A stretch of 23,711 nt of DNA, taken from IMG/VR virus record IMGVR_UViG_3300044617_000368, positions 1 to 23,711 of that record; one strand, written 5' to 3'. Positions within the stretch are counted from its first letter, which is position 1. Each line of letters opens with the position of its first letter. The position numbers and the translations under genes are program-made. This document shows, piece after piece, positions 5,566 through 13,280 of this stretch. The DNA comes from a virus. The notes under the pieces were generated by a model, which made no database searches, had not been told where the DNA came from, and saw only the letters and a list, made by a program, of their open reading frames with translations.

Positions 5566-5659
5566 ATATTTCATCCAGTTTATTCCTTTCTTCATTCTAC
5601 TTTTGTGTTTCTTTTGATGGTCCTGCGTGGACCTAACGATACCCTAGGGAGACCCACGT

Positions 5660-6415
5660 TTGGCTATCGAATCCGCTTCATTCATCTCTGATCTAAACTC
5701 AAGTAACCCTCCCGGCAGTGACCCCGTAGGTCAAGCTGATGACCACATCCGGTTACTGAAGTCTGTCCTTAAGTCCACCTTTCCGAACCTCACTGGTGCC
5801 GTAACGGCTACTCAGGCCCAACTGAATGGTGCTTTGGTTCCTACAGGTTCCATCCTGCTATGGTCAGGCTCTACGTCCAGTGTTCCCACAGGGTGGGCCT
5901 TGTGTAACGGTCAGACCGTAGCTCGGACTGATGGCACAGGTAACATTACGACTCCTGACCTAACGAATAAGTTTGTGGTCTGTGCTGGCACTTCGTATTC
6001 CGTGGGTAGCACTGGTGGCGCTACCAGCGTTACACCCACGATTACTCTCACCAACCAAGCGGTAACCCTGACAGAAGCTCAGGTTCCTGCTCACGCCCAC
6101 ACGATTACCGTGACTGATCCGGGGCATAACCACACCATCAATGACCCCGGTCACGCCCACAGCTACGATAGGTCTAACGGAGGCACTGTGGTCAACGGTA
6201 GCGTGGCTGCTGTTGGTGCAGAGCAGGGCAAAACGAATACCGTCACTGGCACGAACTTCACGGGTATCAGCATCAACACTCGTGTGACCGGCATCACGGC
6301 TTCTAACAGTTCCTTTGGTGGCTCTGGTTCACACATCCACAACAATACGGCTGCGAGTTCTGCGATTCCTACGCTGCCCCCGTATTACGCCTTGGCATAC
6401 ATTATGAAGCTTTGA
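5660..6415 (+). CDS. Tail collar / short tail fibre protein
   Basis: A 251-residue virion protein and probably part of the receptor-binding apparatus. The N-terminus (FISDLNSSNPPGSDPVGQAD, then DDHIRLLKSVLKSTFPNLTG) is a module often seen at the start of phage tail appendage proteins. Residues 60-110 (PTGSILLWSGSTSSVPTGWA, then LCNGQTVARTDGTGNITTPD) are a tail collar domain. Histidine pairs HAH, HNH, HAH and HIH (about 145-230) resemble the metal-coordinating H-x-H needles of trimeric fibre tips. The end PPYYALAYIMKL is typical of the family. The start is TTG at 5660, ten bases after GGGAG. It is the first gene of the rightward operon. Confidence 0.85.
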   Translation: MAIESASFISDLNSSNPPGSDPVGQADDHIRLLKSVLKSTFPNLTGAVTATQAQLNGALVPTGSILLWSGSTSSVPTGWALCNGQTVARTDGTGNITTPDLTNKFVVCAGTSYSVGSTGGATSVTPTITLTNQAVTLTEAQVPAHAHTITVTDPGHNHTINDPGHAHSYDRSNGGTVVNGSVAAVGAEQGKTNTVTGTNFTGISINTRVTGITASNSSFGGSGSHIHNNTAASSAIPTLPPYYALAYIMKL

Positions 6416-6424
6416 GGTAACTGA

Positions 6425-8077
6425 ATGACCATCGTTCCAGTCCGTGACATCGGCAAACTCGGGGTCAATACGGACTGGTCTCCGGTTGATCTACCCATCA
6501 CTGCGTTCACTATGGGTTCCAACGTCCGGTTCACCAATAACCGTATTCAGCGTGGACCTATCTTCAACGCTGTGGGTGCTCTGAGCAACACTAGCCCTAG
6601 TCAGTGTATCGCTTACAAGCTACTTAACGACTCCTCTCAGTTCCTTGTGTTCAACCGAGATGGAACCATCACCAACTGGGCGGCATCGACTCCCGGCACT
6701 GCGCCGACTGAAGTCAACATAAGTCCTGCTGGCTACTCACCGGGTGATAGTGGCTTGGTGTATACCGCCACCATCCTTAATGATGTTGTGTATGTGAACC
6801 GTAGCGACAGAGTCCCGTGGTATAAGACTACGGGTGGCTCCAGCTTCGCTACGTTACCCAACTGGAACTCAGAGTGGCGCTGTGAAGCCCTTCGTTCCTT
6901 CCAAGGTGTCCTTGTAGCACTCAACATCACCAAGAACGGTGTTCGCTACCCGACCATGGTGAAGACCAGCGACTTCTCGGTCTTTGGTTCACCTCCGGGT
7001 GCTTGGACTGCTGCAACCAACAATAGCGCCACAGAGAACGTCTTAGGTGACCTTCAAGACCCTCTGCTAGACGGATGGCCTCTTCGTGACCGAATGATAC
7101 TCTACGCCCGCAATGAAACGTGGAGCATGGAGTATCGTGGCGATAGCTTGGTGTTCAACTATCGGCGTCTGTTCAACAACAGAGGCGTCATAAACCAAAA
7201 CTGTGTGGCAGAGCATAACTCTATCCACTATGTGTTTGGTAATGAGGACATCTGGTCACACGATGGCTACACCAATAAGTCCATCGCTATGGGCCGAGTC
7301 CGTGACTTTATCTTCAACAATATCGTCACAACTGAAGCATCCAAGTTCTTTGTGGTGAACAACGCCAAGCAGGGCGAAGTGATGTTCTGCTATGTGTCTC
7401 GTGACCCATACTGTCGGTTCCCTATTGGTAACAACACAGGCTACCCCGGTTGTAATAGGGCGGCTATCTACAACTACGTGTATGACACGTGGTATTTCTA
7501 TGATTTGCCATACGTCAACGGTGCGGCGCGCGGCATCACATACTCTGGGTCTAACTTTGGTGACCTATCGGCTGTCACCTACAACTCAGTGTCCGGCGCT
7601 TACAACAGTTACTTCGACGGCACTCAGCTTTACCTGATGACGGTATCGACTGGTGGCACGAGCGCTCTCGGCACATCTACGTCCAAAGTTCATGTGTATG
7701 AAGCGGCTAACATCGTTCAGGGTGTGGGTCTTTTCGATAGCTTTGCGACGGCTCCAGTGTTCCTTGAGAATAAACTCATGGATATGGACGATGTGTCGAA
7801 GGAGCTGCGTGGCTACAAGGTAGTTAACTCCATGTGGCCAGAATGCACGTTTGCTGTTGGTGCTCCGCCTATGACTTTCACATGGGGTTCTTCGGATGCA
7901 CCAAATGTTGCTGCGACCTATGACCACGACATGACCTTTGATGGAATAGTTTTGAACAAACTCGACTTCAATGCGCCCGGTAAATACCTGAGCCTGAAGA
8001 TGACCTATGATGGCATTCAGGACTTTAGTTTGTCTGGATGGGACTTGGAGTATCAGGTGTTTGCAAGACGAGGATAA
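6425..8077 (+). CDS. Tail structural protein, probable nozzle/hub beta-propeller
   Basis: A 550-residue, beta-rich, soluble protein following the collar gene by nine bases. The opening residues (MTIVPVRDIGKLGVNTDWSP) and the repeating W/Y-turn strands (residues 90-400, such as LVYTATILNDVVYVNRSDRV, MILYARNETWSMEYRGDSLV, then NSIHYVFGNEDIWSHDGYTN) look like a beta-propeller of the podovirus tail nozzle type (P22 gp10 / T7 gp12 in role). Position among tail genes supports a virion role. I infer the nozzle identity from sequence style and context; a generic tail protein is the safer reading. Confidence 0.6.
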   Translation: MTIVPVRDIGKLGVNTDWSPVDLPITAFTMGSNVRFTNNRIQRGPIFNAVGALSNTSPSQCIAYKLLNDSSQFLVFNRDGTITNWAASTPGTAPTEVNISPAGYSPGDSGLVYTATILNDVVYVNRSDRVPWYKTTGGSSFATLPNWNSEWRCEALRSFQGVLVALNITKNGVRYPTMVKTSDFSVFGSPPGAWTAATNNSATENVLGDLQDPLLDGWPLRDRMILYARNETWSMEYRGDSLVFNYRRLFNNRGVINQNCVAEHNSIHYVFGNEDIWSHDGYTNKSIAMGRVRDFIFNNIVTTEASKFFVVNNAKQGEVMFCYVSRDPYCRFPIGNNTGYPGCNRAAIYNYVYDTWYFYDLPYVNGAARGITYSGSNFGDLSAVTYNSVSGAYNSYFDGTQLYLMTVSTGGTSALGTSTSKVHVYEAANIVQGVGLFDSFATAPVFLENKLMDMDDVSKELRGYKVVNSMWPECTFAVGAPPMTFTWGSSDAPNVAATYDHDMTFDGIVLNKLDFNAPGKYLSLKMTYDGIQDFSLSGWDLEYQVFARRG

Positions 8078-8086
8078 CTATATTCA

Positions 8087-10372
8087 ATGACTGAAGCTCC
8101 TCTCGATACATACATAAAGTCTCCACCTCCAGCAGACGAGCGGTCTCACTTCAATTACCTCGAAGAACAGCTTACCAAACTGGAGAATGTCTCCAAGAAG
8201 CACGTTGTTCGCATAGGTGACAACAATGAGTCCGCTAAAGCTCTTGTGTTGCAGGAGGCTAACGCTCGTGTATCTGGAGATGAAGCACAGGCAACATACA
8301 CACAGACTGTAGCGGCGCAGACACTTGCGTCTGCTACGGCTCTGGTGAACACCGAAACAACCGCTAGAACGACTGCTGACTCCGCACTAGCCTCTCAGAT
8401 TACGACGCTCAACGCAAATGTTGGAACCCTCAGTGGAGCAATCACGAGCGAAGCTTCTATTCGTGTTACAGCAGACGAAGCCCTAGGCACACGCATCGAC
8501 AACCTCGTGCTAACCAACGGCTCCTCGGCGGCTGTCATCATTGACGAGGAAGCCTCAGCACGTATCGCTGCTGACTATGCCCTCGGCACACGTATTGACA
8601 GCCTGACCACCACGGTCAACTCTAATACGGCGGCTATCAGCACTGAGCAGACTGCTCGTTCTACCCGTGACGATGCGCTCGCCAAGCAGCTATTCACGAT
8701 GTCGAGTGGTAGCTCACGTATCTACGTGGCCGCGAGTGCTCCGAGTTCTACGGGTCGCCAAGCTGGCGATGTGTGGTTTGACAGTAGCACGGCGAACTAT
8801 AAGCCCTATGTGTGGGCCAGAAGCACACCTTCAGCTACTACTGGCTCTTATGACTGGCGAGACAACAGCGACGGTTCGTTCACCAATCTTGTGGGCAACT
8901 ATGCTGTCTATACGCAGGCTATCAGCACACTAAACACAGCCTCATCTAGCCAAGCCTCAAGCATCACAGCGTTACAGACGACTGTCGGCAACAGTAGCTC
9001 TGGCTTAGTGAAGGACGTTAGTGCGCTCACAGAGACTGTAGGCGACTCTACGGCTGGTTTGGTCAAAGACGTTACGACACTTCAGTCAACTACAGCCCAA
9101 CAGCGTATCTTCCGTCAGTCCACAATGCCTTCCACAGCTACGGCTGACCGTAAGGTAGGTGACTTGTGGTTCGACACGAGTAACGGCAACACGCCTTACT
9201 TCTGGAACGGAACAGCTTGGATTGCGAACCCTGATAACACTAGGGCGACTACGGCTGCTCTAACGACTGAACAGTCTGCTCGTAGCTCCGCTGACGCTGC
9301 TGTAGCTGCTTACGCTCTAACAGCATCTGCTGGCACAGGTCGTGTCTATACGTCCGATCCGGGGACTGTAAGTCGTCAGAACGGTGACGTATGGTTCAAA
9401 ACCGAAGAGAACTTCAAGCCATACGTTTGGTATAATAGCCAGTGGAATGACAATAGTTCTGGTGCATATACTCAGTATGTCGGTCAGATTGCGAGTGTTA
9501 CACAGACGGCTTCTGCGGCTTACAGCACTGCCAACAGTGCCCAGACTACAGCTAACCAAGCGAACACTACGGCAACTACGGCTAACAATACTGCCAATAC
9601 CTTGGCTAATAACCTCGGTTATGAGTGGCGTGTTCAGGGAACTATTGATGGACAGCCTGCTGGTTCTATCAAGCTGACTGGTGCAAAAAAGTATAACTCT
9701 GACGGCACCTCATCCACAGTAAGTAATCTTATTATTGATGCCAACGCTACCATTAACGGTAACCTTATTGTCAGCGGAACAATCAACGGAACAAAGATTG
9801 CTGATGGAGCGATTGGTTCTACGCAGATAGCTTCGTCTGGTGTTGCAACAACTAATATTGCTGCTAATGCTGTATCAGGTAGTGGCTTTGCTACAGGTTC
9901 TGGTAGTTGTTCAACAAGTGTGACTGTTAGACCGGGTTCTCGTGTTCAAGTAATTGGTATCGTAAAGTCGTCAACTTCTACAACAAGTAAATATTGGGCA
10001 TCTACAAATCAGAATGCTGGTGCTCCACAATATTACAACGGTAATGCTTGGGTATCTGGCTATCCGCCTGATCCTGCGACTACTGTGTCATCACAAGCTA
10101 CGCTGAGAATTACCACTCCTTCAGGAAATGAAGATACCGATATTCTTGGTGCATATAACGGAACAAAAAGTGATACATTAGTTGGTAGTGTGAAGCCTTC
10201 TACAATCAATGAGTTTTACTATCGAAGAGATTATACTACATTGATGTATGCTACTACAGGGATAACCAGCTACTACAACAGCGGCTCTACTCCAGTAACT
10301 TTCTCGTTTCAGCTTCAAGCAATTACTTCTGGGGCTACTGTTAATCTTTACGTAATCGAATTAGCTAAATGA
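8087..10372 (+). CDS. Modular tail fibre protein with three repeated GDVWF modules
   Basis: A 761-residue trimeric-fibre-like protein. Residues 20-40 are an N-terminal helix. Residues 45-205 are heptad-type Ala/Thr-rich coiled coil with repeated EEASARIAADYALGTRID-like units. Three related modules follow, with the signature G-D-[VL]-W-F then Y-x-W-x(n)-W (227-231, 358-362, 433-437), joined by further coiled coil. Residues 545-600 (NLIVSGTINGTKIADGAIGS) form a beta-helix/trimerisation segment like the end of tail-tip proteins, and 600-761 is the likely receptor-binding head. DNA from about 9650 on is clearly more AT-rich (sample lines 32-38% GC against about 60% upstream), so the tip was probably acquired separately. 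Overlaps the next gene by ATGA. Confidence 0.8.
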   Translation: MTEAPLDTYIKSPPPADERSHFNYLEEQLTKLENVSKKHVVRIGDNNESAKALVLQEANARVSGDEAQATYTQTVAAQTLASATALVNTETTARTTADSALASQITTLNANVGTLSGAITSEASIRVTADEALGTRIDNLVLTNGSSAAVIIDEEASARIAADYALGTRIDSLTTTVNSNTAAISTEQTARSTRDDALAKQLFTMSSGSSRIYVAASAPSSTGRQAGDVWFDSSTANYKPYVWARSTPSATTGSYDWRDNSDGSFTNLVGNYAVYTQAISTLNTASSSQASSITALQTTVGNSSSGLVKDVSALTETVGDSTAGLVKDVTTLQSTTAQQRIFRQSTMPSTATADRKVGDLWFDTSNGNTPYFWNGTAWIANPDNTRATTAALTTEQSARSSADAAVAAYALTASAGTGRVYTSDPGTVSRQNGDVWFKTEENFKPYVWYNSQWNDNSSGAYTQYVGQIASVTQTASAAYSTANSAQTTANQANTTATTANNTANTLANNLGYEWRVQGTIDGQPAGSIKLTGAKKYNSDGTSSTVSNLIIDANATINGNLIVSGTINGTKIADGAIGSTQIASSGVATTNIAANAVSGSGFATGSGSCSTSVTVRPGSRVQVIGIVKSSTSTTSKYWASTNQNAGAPQYYNGNAWVSGYPPDPATTVSSQATLRITTPSGNEDTDILGAYNGTKSDTLVGSVKPSTINEFYYRRDYTTLMYATTGITSYYNSGSTPVTFSFQLQAITSGATVNLYVIELAK

Positions 10373-10548
10373 ATTTCATACGCTACAACCCAGAAACAGG
10401 TGGCCTTACCAGCACTGGATACATGGATGATGTTCATGTGCAGGCTGAGATTGATTCAGGTCTACCTACGTTATTTGCAGACAACATTATGGACATCAGT
10501 TCTTGGCGAGTGAACCTAACCACCAAGCAACTTGAGCCTAAAGAATAA
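10369..10548 (+). CDS. Small protein after the tail fibre (59 aa)
   Basis: A 59-codon frame starting with ATGA overlap on the fibre stop, so translation is coupled to the fibre. The opening MNFIRYNPETGGLTSTGYMD and the acidic, beta-rich remainder resemble small proteins often encoded right after fibre genes, some of which are assembly chaperones. The base composition is close to the AT-rich fibre tip, so the two may have moved together. A chaperone role is inferred from position only. Confidence 0.7.
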   Translation: MNFIRYNPETGGLTSTGYMDDVHVQAEIDSGLPTLFADNIMDISSWRVNLTTKQLEPKE

Positions 10549-10587
10549 ATTTATGGGGTCATAGCCCCTACAAGCGGGGAGATACCC

Positions 10588-11727
10588 TTGGCATCCTATA
10601 ATTTCTTACCAACTATTAGCTCCACGAACCAAACGCAAACCACAGCCCCCTCATGGCAACCCCAAGTCGGCGCTCTGACCACAGCGTTTGGTGGAGCGAC
10701 TCGTGCTTACAACGACCAGTTGGCTCGTGGTCCCTACACTGGCGACTACGTAGCTGCTCCGAACCAGACGCAATACGACGCCTATGGTCAGGCTGCTGAC
10801 TTTGGTGCTGCTAATGGTGGCGTGGGTCAAACACAGATCAACACTGGTCAGGGCTTACTGAACAACTACAACACTGCGGGCAACGCTGCGGGCGCTCTGT
10901 ATAACTTCGGTAACGCTTCTCAGACGCAGAATAACATTGCTACCGCTAATGCTTACGCGCAGAACCCTTATATCTCTGGAGCAGTGGAAGCTGCTACGAG
11001 AGACGCCCGTTCTGCTGCGAACAAGGCGTCCACTAATCTCTATCGCAACGCTGCTGGAACAAACAACCTTAACTCTGACCGCGCTGCGTTAATTCAGGGT
11101 GAGATTGACAGCAACCTCGCAGAGAACGCACAGAACATTAGCGCGTCCATGCGTAACAATGCGTTTACGACAGGTTTAGGCACGGCTCTGACGGAGAACA
11201 GTCAGGGCTTGGGTGCTCTTAGCAATGCTGGCACTATGGCTGCTGGACTTGGTTCTCAGGGTAGCGGAATGCTCTCTCAGGGCATCAACGACCAGACGAA
11301 CCTCAGCAATCTGTATTCGACGGCTGGCTCCGGTCTCAATGCGCTTCAGCAGGCTATCCTTAGCAACAACTTGGCGAAGTATCAGGGACAGAATGCTGAC
11401 GCATGGTCTCCTGTGCAGAACCTTTACAACATTGCTGGTGCGAATAACTGGGGTTCCACGACGAATACGAGCGGCAATTCGGTTGGCATTCAGCCTGTAG
11501 CGAACCAGAGAACATCTCCGGGCGCTCTTGGCATCCTCGGCGCTGGCCTCGGTCTCGCGGGTTCCGTTGCTGGCCTCGGTATGGGTGGTGGAGCAACGCT
11601 TGGTGGCATGGCTGCTGGTGCTTTGTTCCCTGCCTTCGGTAAGGCTGCTGGTGCTGCTGGCTCCAATGGGATGCAGTTCCCTGTAGCCAATGCAAACGGC
11701 GGTTTTAGCCCCGGAGGATGGTATTAA
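10588..11727 (+). CDS. Virion protein with glycine-zipper C-terminus, probable ejection protein
   Basis: A 379-residue protein rich in Ala, Asn, Gln and Gly. Residues 1-300 are low-complexity and helical, with repeated NAxxA / AANxG patterns. Residues 310-360 hold a hydrophobic glycine-zipper stretch (ILGAGLGLAGSVAGLGMGGG and on) that could cross a membrane. This architecture, and the position before the two other large interior proteins, suit a DNA-ejection (pilot) protein carried in the capsid. The start is TTG at 10588 with GGGGAG seven bases upstream. The gene ends in a TAATG overlap with the next. I do not recognise a named family. Confidence 0.65.
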   Translation: MASYNFLPTISSTNQTQTTAPSWQPQVGALTTAFGGATRAYNDQLARGPYTGDYVAAPNQTQYDAYGQAADFGAANGGVGQTQINTGQGLLNNYNTAGNAAGALYNFGNASQTQNNIATANAYAQNPYISGAVEAATRDARSAANKASTNLYRNAAGTNNLNSDRAALIQGEIDSNLAENAQNISASMRNNAFTTGLGTALTENSQGLGALSNAGTMAAGLGSQGSGMLSQGINDQTNLSNLYSTAGSGLNALQQAILSNNLAKYQGQNADAWSPVQNLYNIAGANNWGSTTNTSGNSVGIQPVANQRTSPGALGILGAGLGLAGSVAGLGMGGGATLGGMAAGALFPAFGKAAGAAGSNGMQFPVANANGGFSPGGWY

Positions 11728-13277
11728 TGGCAATCCGTAATCCAACGCTAGACGCCTTCCAGCCCCGTGGCTTCAGGAACCTGAACCCCGGTAACATTGA
11801 GGACGGCCCGTTCGCTCGTCGTCAGCCGGGATACAAGGGGACAGACGGTCGCTTTGCTATCTTTGACTCTATGGAAAATGGGCTAGGCGCTCAGTCTGCC
11901 CTACTCAACAGCTACGGCAACCGGGGTCTCAATACACTAAACGCTATTGTGAACCGTTACGCTCCGGCGGCTGACCATAACAATACGGCTGCTTACTCCT
12001 CATTCCTCTCCAAGAGAATGGGTATAGCGCCGGATGCCCCGCTTGACATGAGCAACCCTAATGTCCGCCGCGACCTCGCGTTAGCTATGGCTGAACACGA
12101 GAACGGCAAAGACCCAAGAAGCTTTATGGCTCTTGGTTCTGACAGTATGCCTCAAGTTGGCGGAGAGCAGCCTCAAGCCCCACAGGGCGCTCAGAGTATC
12201 TCTCTGGGTGACCAAGAGAACCAGCAGCCCCTGAACAACATCGGGTCTACTTTGGCCAACATGGGGGCTTCTCTGGCCTCTCTGGACCGTGGTGGCACTG
12301 GCATTGCGTCTCTGAATGCTTCTCGTGTGGCGAGTAACCTTGCTGCTCAGGAACAGCAGCGTGAGGCGCAGGGTGGCTGGAAGTATGCCGGTCAGACCCA
12401 GAACGGTCAGGGACTGATGTTCCAGAATAGCCGTGGTGAGATTCGTGTTGAACCTCTGGCTCCGGGTTTCGCTGGTAAGTCTGACAGTGATCTGCCGAAC
12501 TCTGTGAAAGAGTATAATTACCGTCAGAAAAACCCTGATTACGCCGACTATATGGACAACAAGGACAAGCTAGAGCCTTCGTTGTCTGAAGATACTCGTC
12601 GTTCTTACGCAATGCGCGCTATCAAGGGTGACAATACTTGGACCAAGGAAATTGGTGGTGACAAGCAGGGTGCTGTCGATAAGCGGGCTATTGATGAAGA
12701 GCAGACAAAGGTTGCCAAAGAGCTTGGTCTGACTGTTGACGATGTTATGAAAGCCAGAACGGAACAGCGTTACCGCAACAAGGTTGCTGACCGTATTGCT
12801 CTTATTGATGTCAACACTGAGACAGCCTCTAACAAGATTGAAGCTGCTGCCACAAACCTCATCGAAACCTCGAAAAAATATCCGAGAGGAGACATCCGGT
12901 TCCTTGAGGGTATTAAGCAGAAGTGGGACGAACAGACCAACAACCCGAACCTTCAGTCACTGAAGACGGCTGTTGACGCTTTCGCTCTCGACTACGCTAC
13001 TGCTCTGAACCCTCAGAAGACGTCGCCTACTGTGGATGACGTTCGCAACGCGCGTAACAAAATTCTCACCACGATGAACCAAGAGTCGCTTGAGGCTGCT
13101 GTTAACATTGTTCAGCGGGAGATTGGCTCTATTCGCCAGAATGCTAGGAGAACTCACGAGCAGTTCTTTGGTTCTGTAAATGAAGCTCCGCTGGGTGGAA
13201 AGACTAATGGTGCTGGTGGTGACTCCGGTCAACCAAAGCGACTGAAATACAACCCGACAACGGGTGAACTGGAATAA
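11727..13277 (+). CDS. Virion protein with N-terminal lysozyme/transglycosylase-like domain
   Basis: A 516-residue protein. Residues 10-130 (GFRNLNPGNIEDGPFARRQP; DGRFAIFDSMENGLGAQSAL; YGNRGLNTLNAIVNRYAP) match the pattern of phage structural proteins with a peptidoglycan-cleaving or lysozyme-like N-terminal domain, which would open the cell wall during DNA entry. The catalytic residue is not certain from sequence alone. Residues 190-516 are Gln/Asn-rich and then helical (330-470). ATG at 11727 was chosen over the in-frame ATG at 11718 because GGAGG lies nine bases before it and it overlaps the previous stop; the upstream ATG has no spacing. Ejection role inferred from neighbours. Confidence 0.68.
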   Translation: MAIRNPTLDAFQPRGFRNLNPGNIEDGPFARRQPGYKGTDGRFAIFDSMENGLGAQSALLNSYGNRGLNTLNAIVNRYAPAADHNNTAAYSSFLSKRMGIAPDAPLDMSNPNVRRDLALAMAEHENGKDPRSFMALGSDSMPQVGGEQPQAPQGAQSISLGDQENQQPLNNIGSTLANMGASLASLDRGGTGIASLNASRVASNLAAQEQQREAQGGWKYAGQTQNGQGLMFQNSRGEIRVEPLAPGFAGKSDSDLPNSVKEYNYRQKNPDYADYMDNKDKLEPSLSEDTRRSYAMRAIKGDNTWTKEIGGDKQGAVDKRAIDEEQTKVAKELGLTVDDVMKARTEQRYRNKVADRIALIDVNTETASNKIEAAATNLIETSKKYPRGDIRFLEGIKQKWDEQTNNPNLQSLKTAVDAFALDYATALNPQKTSPTVDDVRNARNKILTTMNQESLEAAVNIVQREIGSIRQNARRTHEQFFGSVNEAPLGGKTNGAGGDSGQPKRLKYNPTTGELE

Positions 13278-13280
13278 TTT

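Larger units (their letters stand above)
4522..5659. promoter_or_regulatory. 1.1-kb gene-free control region between the divergent arms
   Basis: I see no frame with a ribosome site here. The two arms diverge from it, so it must hold a leftward early promoter and the promoter of the rightward virion operon. A leftward extended -10 (TGCTACATT, plus-strand 4559-4567) fits. A rightward candidate is TTGACG (5070) with TAAACA (5092), which is weak. The region holds a paired 15-bp inverted repeat, an ATGTC array, a 20-bp tandem repeat, palindromes (AGGATA-GTT-TATCCT 4883-4897; AACGTA-N8-TACGTT 5399-5418), GTCGTCG/CGACGAC arms (4902/4946) and a 25-bp inverted repeat. This density suits operators and perhaps an origin. 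A pyrimidine-rich run lies at 5572-5618. Confidence 0.6.

Noticed and set aside
11176-11745. 189-codon antisense frame under the ejection protein gene
   Set aside because: The sense frame has a ribosome site, coupled neighbours and coherent composition; the antisense frame has none of these.
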